Assembly: GCA_041674625.1 (NCBI GenBank) | Contig: JBAYVI010000028.1 | Span: forward strand, 1 to 26,588 | Length of the DNA stretch: 26,588 nucleotides | From: BRH-c32 sp041674625 | Lineage (GTDB): Bacteria > Bacteroidota > Ignavibacteria > Ignavibacteriales > Melioribacteraceae | Direction of reading: 5' to 3' | In this document: in pieces, positions 1-7,332 of the stretch | Numbering within the stretch: the first letter of the stretch is position 1 | Layout of the letters: the number at the start of each line of letters is the position of its first letter | Program-made: the position numbers and the translations under genes | Notes under the pieces: model-generated | What the model was told of the DNA's origin: nothing | What the model saw: only the letters and a program-made list of their open reading frames with translations | The model's database searches: none

Positions 1-548
1 CATTTGTATTTGAACGTTTTTATACTTTGACTAAAGCTAGTATTAATGCGAAGAAATTTTTAGTACAAGTAAAAGATGCTATCAATAAAGGCGGTATTGA
101 AGAAGCTACACAATTATGCCAGAATAGCAGCGGATCTATTGCATCAGTATTCCATGCTGGTTTATTAAGAGCTGGTGAAGGATTAGAAGCAGTAGAAAAA
201 TCTATCATGGCTTATGGTGCTATTGAAATGAGCATGTTAGAAAAAGGATTAATTTGGATATCTACATTCATTCAGATTGCTCCACTTTTAGGATTCAGCG
301 GTACTGTACAAGGTATGATCGTTGCATTTGATGCTATTAAAGAAGCAGCACAGATTTCTCCGGGTGTTGTTGCTGGTGGTATTTCAGTTGCTTTATTAAC
401 AACATTATTTGGTCTTATTGTAGCTATGATTCTTCAAGTATGTTACAACTATTTTATCTCAAGAATCGATAAAATTGTAGCTGATATGGAAGAAGCATCT
501 ATCGAGTTAATCGATACATTATATGATTTAAATAAAACTAAAAAATAA
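1..548 (+). CDS. exbB: ExbB/TolQ/MotA-family proton channel subunit (5' partial)
   Basis: This is the C-terminal part of the ExbB/TolQ/MotA inner-membrane subunit, which uses the proton gradient to energise TonB-type outer-membrane transport. The reading frame is open from base 3 to the edge of the window, and residues before the in-frame TTG at 27 (FVFERFYTL) look like family sequence. The gene is therefore cut by the window and does not start at 27. Two long hydrophobic segments are visible; the first carries the signature APLLGFSGTVQGMI, equivalent to the family's G-L-x-G-T-V stretch, and the second is rich in Gly, Ala and Leu (GISVALLTTLFGLIVAMI). Two exbD genes follow 19 bases downstream, which favours ExbB over flagellar MotA. 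TonB is not in the window. Confidence 0.9.
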   Translation, partial: FVFERFYTLTKASINAKKFLVQVKDAINKGGIEEATQLCQNSSGSIASVFHAGLLRAGEGLEAVEKSIMAYGAIEMSMLEKGLIWISTFIQIAPLLGFSGTVQGMIVAFDAIKEAAQISPGVVAGGISVALLTTLFGLIVAMILQVCYNYFISRIDKIVADMEEASIELIDTLYDLNKTKK

Positions 549-567
549 TTACACAAGAGATTAAACT

Positions 568-1113
568 ATGGTTCAAATTAAAAAAAGAAAAAGGCCGGAA
601 CCTGAAATTCCTACAAGCTCAATGGCAGACATTTCTTTTTTGCTTTTGCTTTTCTTCCTTGTCTCTACAGTAATTGACGTTGATACAGGTATCGGTATGA
701 CATTACCGGAATATATCCCAGCTGATCAGCAAACAACTGTACCGATTTCCAAAGAGAGATTAGCTGCTCTTTTAATTAATGAGAATGGTGATGTGTTATT
801 GAACAATGAGGTAATTGCAATCCCTCAGATTTCTAAAACATTAAAGCCAAGAATTGAAAGCAAAATCGAACTACCTGCTAATAAAAAGTTAGTAGTTTCA
901 GTTAAGACTGATAGAAAAACAAATTACAATTTATACATCCAGGCTTTAGATCAGGTAAAACTTGCGTATTTTGAAGTAAGGGAAGAGTATGCTTTGAGAA
1001 GATATGGAAAACGTACTATTGACCTAAATGAAAAAAGTGAGGAATTGAAAGACATAAGAGAAAAGATTCCTATTACTATAAGCATCGCTGAACCTGAAAA
1101 AATTAAATCATAA
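568..1113 (+). CDS. exbD: ExbD/TolR-family biopolymer transport protein (first copy)
   Basis: This is a predicted ExbD/TolR partner of ExbB with one transmembrane helix and a periplasmic domain. A basic cytoplasmic N-terminus (KKRKR) leads into S-S-M-A-D-I-S-F and a hydrophobic helix at about residues 22-36. Asp21 sits where ExbD has its conserved proton-pathway aspartate. At 181 residues it is longer than a typical ExbD of about 140; the extra length is in the periplasmic part after residue 100, which contains a basic, tyrosine-rich stretch (FEVREEYALRRYGKR). The ATG at 568 lies 19 bases after exbB. The gene is probably cotranscribed with exbB and the second exbD. Confidence 0.92.
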   Translation: MVQIKKRKRPEPEIPTSSMADISFLLLLFFLVSTVIDVDTGIGMTLPEYIPADQQTTVPISKERLAALLINENGDVLLNNEVIAIPQISKTLKPRIESKIELPANKKLVVSVKTDRKTNYNLYIQALDQVKLAYFEVREEYALRRYGKRTIDLNEKSEELKDIREKIPITISIAEPEKIKS

Positions 1114-1127
1114 AAGGACAAAATAAG

Positions 1128-1541
1128 ATGACATTTAAAAAGAAACGTGCATCTTCCACAACCGCTATTCCAACATCATCGTTGGCGGATATTGTGTTTA
1201 TGCTGCTTTTGTTCTTCATGGTTACAACTACTTTACGTGAAGTCGATGTATTGGTTAAGTTCAAATTACCTGAAGCGAAAGCAATTGAGAAAATTGAAAA
1301 CAAACGTTTGGTGTCTTATGTTTGGGTTGGTACCGATGGTAGAATCCAAGTGAATGACAGCCTTACTAAATTAGAAGAAATTCAAAAAATTATGTATGCT
1401 AAAAGAACTGCACTTCCTAACATAATTATATCGTTAAGAATTGATAAAGGTTCTGATATGGGAATAGTTACTGATATTCAACAGGAATTAAGAAAAGCAT
1501 CCTGCCTTAGAATTAACTATTCTGCTATGATTAAAATATAG
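1128..1541 (+). CDS. exbD: ExbD/TolR-family biopolymer transport protein (second copy)
   Basis: This is a second ExbD paralogue of 137 residues, the usual family length. It shares its architecture with the copy just upstream: a basic N-terminus (KKKR), the motif P-T-S-S-L-A-D-I with the conserved Asp21, one hydrophobic helix at about 22-36, then a beta-rich periplasmic domain. AAGGA lies eight bases before the ATG at 1128. Two different ExbD proteins behind one ExbB are common in Bacteroidota-related genomes and suggest a mixed ExbD oligomer or two alternative complexes; which applies cannot be read from sequence. A strong terminator follows directly, so this is the last gene of the exb operon. 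Confidence 0.92.
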   Translation: MTFKKKRASSTTAIPTSSLADIVFMLLLFFMVTTTLREVDVLVKFKLPEAKAIEKIENKRLVSYVWVGTDGRIQVNDSLTKLEEIQKIMYAKRTALPNIIISLRIDKGSDMGIVTDIQQELRKASCLRINYSAMIKI

Positions 1542-1562
1542 CATTTCTTCTTAATAACTATT

Positions 1563-1601
1563 AAGGCAGGTTGTTTACTAAAAATAACCTGCCTTTTTTT
1601 T
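1563..1601 (+). terminator. Rho-independent terminator after the exb operon
   Basis: A perfect 10-bp stem (AAGGCAGGTT at 1563-1572 with AACCTGCCTT at 1586-1595) and a 13-base loop are followed by an uninterrupted T run at 1594-1601. It ends only 11 bases before the next start codon. Confidence 0.9.
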
Positions 1602-1612
1602 ATGGAGTAATT

Positions 1613-2059
1613 ATGATGTTGACAGAAAAAATTAATTCTGACTTAAAAGAGGCTATGAAAAGCGGCGATAAAACTCGTTTAGAGACCGTTCGTTCTATCC
1701 GAGCACTTATATTGGAATTTGAAAAAAGCGGTGCTGACAAAGTGTTAACACCTGAATTAGAATTAAATCTATTAACATCAGCCGCAAAAAAAAGGAAAGA
1801 ATCTATCGAGCAATTTGAAAATGCCGGTAGAACTGAACTTGCAGAAAAGGAAAAAGCTGAATTAGCTATAATAGAAGAGTATCTGCCCAAAAAACTTTCA
1901 CATGATGAAATCATTGAGGAAATAAAAAAGATTGCTTCAGAAATTGGTGCTGTTTCTAAAAATGATTTTCCTAAACTTATGCCTTTAGCTGCAAAACAAT
2001 TAAAAGGAAGAGCTGATGGAAAAATCATTAAAGAAATTGTAGAAAATATTCTTGTCTGA
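1613..2059 (+). CDS. yqeY: GatB/YqeY domain protein
   Basis: This is a small, almost wholly helical protein of the YqeY family, related to the tail domain of the tRNA amidotransferase subunit GatB. Its function as a free-standing protein is poorly defined, although a tRNA-related role is usually assumed. Family features visible are the N-terminal L-T-E-K-I-N-x-D-L-K-x-A-M-K, the R-L-E-T-V-R-S-I segment, and a C-terminal G-R-A-D-G-K. The frame is open further upstream, but that part would run through the terminator. GGAG at 1604-1607 selects ATG 1613 or the adjacent ATG 1616, and 1616 gives the more typical N-terminus. The gene is 2 bases from cvpA. Confidence 0.88.
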   Translation: MMLTEKINSDLKEAMKSGDKTRLETVRSIRALILEFEKSGADKVLTPELELNLLTSAAKKRKESIEQFENAGRTELAEKEKAELAIIEEYLPKKLSHDEIIEEIKKIASEIGAVSKNDFPKLMPLAAKQLKGRADGKIIKEIVENILV

Positions 2060-2061
2060 TT

Positions 2062-2619
2062 TTGAACTATTTAGACTATATAATATTTATTTTTCTTACA
2101 CTTGGTTTTTTACTTGGTTTTAAAGATGGGTTAGTAAGAAAAATCATTGGTTTAATTGGGTTTATTGTTGCTATTGCATTAGCTTTCCAGTTCTCTGATT
2201 TCATTGGCAATTTCCTTTCTAAGATACTGATTAAAGATAAATACTTGGCAGATATAGTTGCCGGTATATTAATATTCCTTACAATAATGCTTATAACAGC
2301 GATCCTAAAAAGAATATTCCATCCATTAGACAAAGTTAATCGATTAATCAATCAACTTGTTGGTGGAATAATTGGAGCTATACAAATAGTATTTTTTGTA
2401 AGCGGAATATTCCTTTTTATAAACATTCTTGGTATCCCATCAAAAAAAGACCGTACCGGTTCATTGCTTTATGATAGAGTACAAAATCTTATTCCTGATT
2501 CAATAGATTTAATTATTGGTGGTGATTCAAAAGCAAATGATTATATTAAACAATTTATTGAAGATAAAGACAAAATAGAATCGAGTTCAATAAAAGTAGA
2601 TACCCTTATTACAAAATAA
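2062..2619 (+). CDS. cvpA: CvpA-family membrane protein
   Basis: This is an inner-membrane protein of the CvpA family, named after colicin V production and linked in other bacteria to envelope stress tolerance. The 185 residues contain four predicted helices at about 4-18, 27-45, 62-83 and 97-122. The opening matches the family pattern N-x-L-D-x-I-I followed by L-G-F-L-L-G-F-K-x-G-L. The TTG at 2062 is the only initiation codon giving this N-terminus. It has no clear ribosome-binding site and lies 2 bases after the yqeY stop, so translational coupling is likely. A cvpA gene close to mutS2 is also known in Bacillus subtilis (zapA-yshB-polX-mutS2), so the neighbourhood appears old. Confidence 0.87.
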   Translation: MNYLDYIIFIFLTLGFLLGFKDGLVRKIIGLIGFIVAIALAFQFSDFIGNFLSKILIKDKYLADIVAGILIFLTIMLITAILKRIFHPLDKVNRLINQLVGGIIGAIQIVFFVSGIFLFINILGIPSKKDRTGSLLYDRVQNLIPDSIDLIIGGDSKANDYIKQFIEDKDKIESSSIKVDTLITK

Positions 2620-2625
2620 AAAATT

Positions 2626-4965
2626 ATGATTGAATTAAATTCGTTAGAACAGTTAGAATACTTTAAAGTAATAGAGATAATATCTAAATCTTGTTATACA
2701 GAAATTGGAAAAGAGATAGCATTTTCGCTTATTCCAAAAGAAGATGTACCTGAAATTCTTGTAAGTGGTGCACGTATTACGGCAGCAAAAGAGATACTCA
2801 TTAGAAATGAATTCCCGCCTCTTAATTATATTCCTGACCTTTCTGATAACTTAGTTAAAAGCAAAATACAAAATACATTTCTCAGAGAAGAAGAGATATT
2901 GCAGATAATATCTCTCGCTGAAATGTCCCGGAATGTTTTTAGTTTTATAAAGTCGAAAGATAGCGAGGGACTATTCCAACAAATAATAAATTTTCTTTTT
3001 ATAGATAAAGCGTTTGAGAATCTGATTAAGAATAGTTTTGATGATAAGGGTAAAATTAAAGATTCAGCTTCGGCAAAATTAAAAGAGATAAGAAGAAATA
3101 TTTATGAAAAAGAAAACGCATTAAATAAAGTAATCAATAAATTATTAAAAGAATTTAGTGATTCTTATTTGGTTAGGGAAGAATATGTTACAGTAAGAGA
3201 TGGCAGAATGGTTGTTCCTGTAAAATCGGAACATAAAAGGCAAATAAAGGGATTTATTCATTCAGAATCTGCTTCTGGGCAAACTGTATATATCGAACCG
3301 GCATCTACATTAGACCTCAATAACGATATCTTATCTCTAAAATTTGAAGAAAAAAGAGAAATCGAAAAAATATTAAAAGTAATCACTTCCAAAATTGGGG
3401 AATATGCAGAAAAACTTTTGATATCATTAAATAAAATTGGGGAAATTGATTTTATTTTCGCCAATGCTAAATATTCGATAGAGATTAATGGTAGTTTCCC
3501 TACACTTGAAGATAAAAAACCATTAATAATTTACGAAGGTCGCCATCCGCTTTTAATTAAACGAATCGGTTATTCAAAAACAATTCCTCTTGAATTTAAA
3601 TTGGAAAAAGATAATGTACTAGTAATTACTGGTCCAAATGCAGGTGGTAAAACCGTAGTCCTTAAAACTGTAGGATTATTAATTGCGTTAATTCAGTCTG
3701 GAATACATGCACCAATTCATCCCGATTCAAATTTGCATCTATTTGGAAATATTCTGCTAGATATTGGAGATAACCAATCAATTGAAGATGACTTGAGTAC
3801 ATTTAGTTCTCATTTATCAAATATTAGAAAGATTCTTGAAAAAGCAGATCACCTTAGTTTAGTTTTATTGGATGAAGTTGGCACAGGTACAGACCCATTT
3901 GAAGGGTCAGCCATTGCTACGGCAGTATTAGTTGAGCTTCAAAAAGCTGGTGCCACAGTGCTTTCTACAACACATTCAAGCAATCTTAAAATATTAGCAA
4001 ATCAATTAGGTGGTTTCCAAAATGCTTCAATGGAATTTGATAAAGCTAAATTAAGTCCAACTTTTAAATTTATTCAAGGAGTGCCTGGATCAAGTTACGC
4101 TTTTGAAGTTGCACAAAGAATTGGTTTCAAAAATGAATTTATTAATTTAGCTAAAAGCTTCTTAGATTCATCTAAAATAAAAGTGGAAGAGTTCATTGCG
4201 CAATTAGAAGAGAAATCGAATATATTAAAAGAGCAGTTAGGAAAATCAGAAATTGAAAACATAAGATTAAAAGGATTAGCTAATTTATATCAGACGAAAG
4301 TTGAGAAATTAGAAGAACAGAAGAAAGAGATTTTAAACAATACTAAAATCAAAGCAGATCTTTTATTAAATGATATAAATCGAAAAGTAGAATCAGCAAT
4401 AAAAAACATAAAAGAATCGAATGCTTCAAAAGATGTAATAAAAAAAGAAAAAAATGAAATTGAGTTCCTCAAAAAGGAAGCCCAAAAATATAATCATACA
4501 AGGTCGGTTTTAGATAAAGAGATAAAAATAAATACGTATGTTAGGTTAAAGAATACCGGGACTTCAGGACAAGTTGTTGATATTATTAATAATAAAAAAA
4601 GAGCAGTAGTAAATACTGGCAAATTAAATATAACAACAAATATAGAAGATTTAGAAATAATAAAGAAAGCTGATTCTGAAACCACTGTAGAAAAAATAAG
4701 AACGGATTATTCACCTGATATTGGCGGACTAAAACTTGATATTCGCGGTAGAAAACCGGAAGAATCAGAATTTGATATTATAAAATTTTTAGATGATTCT
4801 TATGCTTCCGAAATTAGCAGAGTTGAAATATTACATGGAAAAGGAGCAGGTGTATTAAAAGCTATGGTTCATGAAATATTGAAAAAGAGCTTTTATGTAA
4901 AAAAGTATTATTTTGCTCAAGTAGAATTTGGAGGTGAAGGAATTACGATTGTAGAATTTAAGTAA
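2626..4965 (+). CDS. mutS2: MutS2-family ATPase/endonuclease with Smr domain
   Basis: This is a full-length MutS2 of 779 residues. In characterised species MutS2 proteins act on branched DNA to suppress recombination, or on collided ribosomes (Bacillus MutS2/RqcU). The layout is a core and lever region without the MutS mismatch-recognition domain, then the ATPase: Walker A GPNAGGKT at 336-343 and Walker B LVLLDE with Asp416-Glu417, followed by GTGTDP. A long charged coiled coil runs through about 510-630. The C-terminal Smr nuclease domain has LDIRG at 704-708 and HGKGAG from 737, so both Smr motifs are intact. It starts 6 bases after cvpA without a strong ribosome-binding site. Confidence 0.96.
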   Translation: MIELNSLEQLEYFKVIEIISKSCYTEIGKEIAFSLIPKEDVPEILVSGARITAAKEILIRNEFPPLNYIPDLSDNLVKSKIQNTFLREEEILQIISLAEMSRNVFSFIKSKDSEGLFQQIINFLFIDKAFENLIKNSFDDKGKIKDSASAKLKEIRRNIYEKENALNKVINKLLKEFSDSYLVREEYVTVRDGRMVVPVKSEHKRQIKGFIHSESASGQTVYIEPASTLDLNNDILSLKFEEKREIEKILKVITSKIGEYAEKLLISLNKIGEIDFIFANAKYSIEINGSFPTLEDKKPLIIYEGRHPLLIKRIGYSKTIPLEFKLEKDNVLVITGPNAGGKTVVLKTVGLLIALIQSGIHAPIHPDSNLHLFGNILLDIGDNQSIEDDLSTFSSHLSNIRKILEKADHLSLVLLDEVGTGTDPFEGSAIATAVLVELQKAGATVLSTTHSSNLKILANQLGGFQNASMEFDKAKLSPTFKFIQGVPGSSYAFEVAQRIGFKNEFINLAKSFLDSSKIKVEEFIAQLEEKSNILKEQLGKSEIENIRLKGLANLYQTKVEKLEEQKKEILNNTKIKADLLLNDINRKVESAIKNIKESNASKDVIKKEKNEIEFLKKEAQKYNHTRSVLDKEIKINTYVRLKNTGTSGQVVDIINNKKRAVVNTGKLNITTNIEDLEIIKKADSETTVEKIRTDYSPDIGGLKLDIRGRKPEESEFDIIKFLDDSYASEISRVEILHGKGAGVLKAMVHEILKKSFYVKKYYFAQVEFGGEGITIVEFK

Positions 4966-4990
4966 AGATTGATATTATTTAATATTACTC

Positions 4991-5016
4991 AGAATAAATA
5001 TTCTTATTTATTTTTT
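4991..5016 (+). terminator. Weak AT-rich terminator candidate after mutS2
   Basis: A 5-bp stem AGAAT/ATTCT with a 4-base loop (4991-5004) is followed by TATTTATTTTTT. The stem is short and AT-rich, so this is a tentative call. It is the only terminator-like signal in the gap of roughly 100 bases between mutS2 and the FadL-type gene. Confidence 0.3.
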
Positions 5017-5058
5017 CCAAAGTTATATTTATATTTTGACGCTTTATAAAAACCAAAT

Positions 5059-5064
5059 AGGAGG
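5059..5064 (+). promoter_or_regulatory. Shine-Dalgarno that sets the GTG start of the FadL-type gene
   Basis: A perfect AGGAGG lies four bases before GTG 5069. It rules out the in-frame TTG at 5036, which would place eleven extra non-signal residues before the signal peptide. Confidence 0.8.
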
Positions 5065-5068
5065 TTGT

Positions 5069-6352
5069 GTGAAAAAATCTTTAACTGTAATAGCAGTTAT
5101 TGCGATGTTATGCTCTGCAAAGGTGTTTGCAGGCGGTTTTCAAATTAACGAACATGGTGCACGTGCTATGTCAATGGCAGGGGCATTCACAGCATTAGCA
5201 AATGATCCATCTGCAATTTATTATAATCCAGCGGGACTTACTCAATTAACCGGTACACATTTTATGGCTGGTGTTACATTGATTGCCCCAAGCGCAAAAT
5301 TTACAGGACCAAAACCATCTACGAAAGAATATGAGATGGAAAGTCAAGTTTTTAATCCATTTAATTTTTATGCTACTCAACAATTATCTGAAGACTGGTT
5401 TGTTGGAATAGGAGTTAATAATCAGTACGGACTTGGAACTAAGTGGGACAATAATTGGGCAGGAAGATATTTGGCAGTTGACACAGAAATCCGTTCTTTT
5501 TATTTTACACCGGTGGTAGCATATAAATTTTCTGAACAGTTTTCGGCAAGTGTCGGATTAACTTATGCTTATGCTGATGTAAAAATTATTAGAAATACTC
5601 CATTAGCGGATCCTGTTACAGGACAACAAAGACCTGATGGTCAAGTAACTCTGAAAGGTGATGGAACTGCAATAGGTTTTACTGCGGGAATTCTTTACAA
5701 ACCTACAAAAGAATTTTCATTAGGATTATCATATAGAAGTGAATCCAAATTTGATTTTGAAGGTGATGCATCAACTTCTCCGGCAACTTTAGATTTTGTT
5801 CATCCATTGGCAGGCAAACAATCAATACCGCTTCCAAATGGTTCTATTAAAGCCCCACTTACCACTCCACAGAATCTGACCTTAGGTCTTGGATATATTG
5901 CAAGTGAAGCATTAACTTTATCAGCTGATTTCCAATACATTGGTTGGTCAAGTTATGATAAGTTAGAAGTTACATTTGAAAAATATGATTTAGCTCCAAC
6001 CGTTCCCGGAGTTCAAAATGTTCAATCAGCTAATAGAATGTATGAAAACACTTTCATTCTAAGAGCCGGTGCCGAATATAAAGTAAGCAATGAATTTACT
6101 TTAAGAGGCGGATTATTATATGATAATAATCCTGTTCAGGATGAATACGTTGAACCTACATTACCAGATGCAGATAGAATCGGTTTCAATATTGGTTTTG
6201 GTTATAAATTCACAGAAAACTTATCAGTAGATGTTGCTTATTTGCTATTAACCTTTGCTGAAAGAGAAATTACAAATTCTAAATTTGGATTAAACGGTAC
6301 ATATCAGAATATGGCTCATTTATTCGGAATTGATTTCTCATACAGTTTATAA
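5069..6352 (+). CDS. OmpP1/FadL/TodX-family outer-membrane channel
   Basis: This is an outer-membrane beta-barrel of the FadL family, which takes up long-chain fatty acids or other hydrophobic compounds. From the GTG start it has 427 residues. A signal peptide (KKSLTVIAVIAMLCSAKVFA) is followed by a mature start G-G-F-Q-I-N-E-H-G-A-R-A. The FadL hatch signature is present: M-A-G-A-F-T-A-L-A-N-D-P-S-A-I-Y-Y-N-P-A-G-L. The remainder shows alternating aromatic and polar strands typical of a barrel. The substrate cannot be read from sequence. The gene stands alone, with a candidate terminator before it and a good one after it. A TATATTTTG element near 5030-5038 resembles the Bacteroidota -7 box but has one extra spacer base. 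Confidence 0.93.
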   Translation: MKKSLTVIAVIAMLCSAKVFAGGFQINEHGARAMSMAGAFTALANDPSAIYYNPAGLTQLTGTHFMAGVTLIAPSAKFTGPKPSTKEYEMESQVFNPFNFYATQQLSEDWFVGIGVNNQYGLGTKWDNNWAGRYLAVDTEIRSFYFTPVVAYKFSEQFSASVGLTYAYADVKIIRNTPLADPVTGQQRPDGQVTLKGDGTAIGFTAGILYKPTKEFSLGLSYRSESKFDFEGDASTSPATLDFVHPLAGKQSIPLPNGSIKAPLTTPQNLTLGLGYIASEALTLSADFQYIGWSSYDKLEVTFEKYDLAPTVPGVQNVQSANRMYENTFILRAGAEYKVSNEFTLRGGLLYDNNPVQDEYVEPTLPDADRIGFNIGFGYKFTENLSVDVAYLLLTFAEREITNSKFGLNGTYQNMAHLFGIDFSYSL

Positions 6353-6364
6353 TTGTTTTTTATT

Positions 6365-6397
6365 AAAAAGGGGTTTACATTTAGTGAACCCTTTTTT
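6365..6397 (+). terminator. Rho-independent terminator after the FadL-type gene
   Basis: A hairpin pairs AAAAGGGGTTTAC with GTGAACCCTTTT (one bulged G and one G-U pair, loop about 5 bases) and is followed by six T residues at 6392-6397. It ends 6 bases before the ATG of the SPOR-domain gene. Confidence 0.8.
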
Positions 6398-6403
6398 AAC
6401 TAT

Positions 6404-6817
6404 ATGAATAGAATAATAATAACATTAGCATTAATTTTTATTACCGCCTGTTCGGCTAATAAAGAAGTTTCTCAAAATAGTGAGAAAGATGTGTATGTAT
6501 TTGATTCTCAAACTGCAACAGAAACAATTCCCGAAAACCCGCAAAAAACAGAAATAAAAGAGCAAATTCCAAATATCGATTATAATTATATTGTTCAGGT
6601 AGGTGCTTTCACAACCAGAGATAGAGCTGAACAATTTGTTAAAGAAAACAAATCGAAAATTTCTTATGAACTTTTGATATCATTCAGCCAATCTGTAAAT
6701 TTATTTGTAGTTCAATTGCCACCTTTAGATTCCAGAGAAAAAGCTGAATCGGTTAGAAACGAGATATGGAATCTTCCACCTTTTAATGATGCTTTTATTT
6801 TAACAATTCAGAAGTGA
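6404..6817 (+). CDS. SPOR-domain lipoprotein
   Basis: This is a small predicted lipoprotein of 137 residues. The N-terminal signal NRIIITLALIFITAC has a lipobox ending in Cys (I-T-A-C), so the mature protein is expected to be lipid-anchored. A Ser/Asn/Glu-rich linker leads to a C-terminal SPOR domain that begins Y-I-V-Q-V-G-A-F and continues D-R-A-E-Q-F and R-E-K-A-E. SPOR domains bind glycan strands stripped of side peptides, often at the division site. The frame is open upstream to 6353, but that part is occupied by the terminator and gives no signal peptide, so ATG 6404 is preferred. There is no ribosome-binding site. A specific cell-division role is inferred, not shown. Confidence 0.85.
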   Translation: MNRIIITLALIFITACSANKEVSQNSEKDVYVFDSQTATETIPENPQKTEIKEQIPNIDYNYIVQVGAFTTRDRAEQFVKENKSKISYELLISFSQSVNLFVVQLPPLDSREKAESVRNEIWNLPPFNDAFILTIQK

Positions 6818-6875
6818 TTTATATAGGAAGAATTTCTTATATTTATTTTCAATTATTAATTAATGAGGGTTAGTT

Positions 6876-7313
6876 ATGGCTTTTTCACTAAACAAAATAA
6901 TGCTAATTGGTAATTTAGGACAAGATGCCGAAAATAAATTCACTACTTCAAATGTTTCGGTTACTACATATTCAGTAGCTACAAATAATAGTTACAAAGG
7001 AAAGGATGGTCAATGGGTGAATGAAGCCACTTGGCATAATGTTGTTTCTTATAATTTACCCGATTTTCTAAAAGAAGGTCTGAAGAAAGGGAAAAAAGTT
7101 TATGTAGAAGGAAGGCTTTCTAAAAGGAAATACAAAAATAAACAAGATCAAGAAATACATGTTACAGAAGTTATATCAGAAAAAGTAATACCCTTAGACA
7201 GTAAGGATTCAGGTTATGGAAACGATTCTGATAGAGAAACAAACTCCGGTTCAAATTCTTACGAAGCTGATACTAATGATAATTCGTCTGATGTTGACGA
7301 TCTTCCATTCTAA
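6876..7313 (+). CDS. ssb: Single-stranded DNA-binding protein
   Basis: This is the single-stranded DNA-binding protein of replication and repair. The 145 residues comprise an N-terminal OB fold (about 1-108), opening N-K-I-M-L-I-G-N-L-G-Q-D-A-E and containing the conserved W-H-N-V-V and K-K-V-Y-V-E-G-R-L blocks. A flexible Ser/Asn/Asp-rich linker and the acidic tip D-D-L-P-F, which docks partner proteins, complete it. GAGGG precedes ATG 6876. It is followed 19 bases later by a CNNM/CBS membrane protein, the same order as ssb-gldE in many Bacteroidota. It is the first gene of a compact five-gene run ending with acpS. Confidence 0.97.
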   Translation: MAFSLNKIMLIGNLGQDAENKFTTSNVSVTTYSVATNNSYKGKDGQWVNEATWHNVVSYNLPDFLKEGLKKGKKVYVEGRLSKRKYKNKQDQEIHVTEVISEKVIPLDSKDSGYGNDSDRETNSGSNSYEADTNDNSSDVDDLPF

Positions 7314-7332
7314 ATATATATTAGGATTTTAA

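Noticed and set aside
5036..5068. TTG 5036 as start of the FadL-type gene, or TTGACG there as a -35 box
   Set aside because: AGGAGG at 5059-5064 points to GTG 5069, which begins a clean signal peptide, and no -10 element lies at the right distance after TTGACG.
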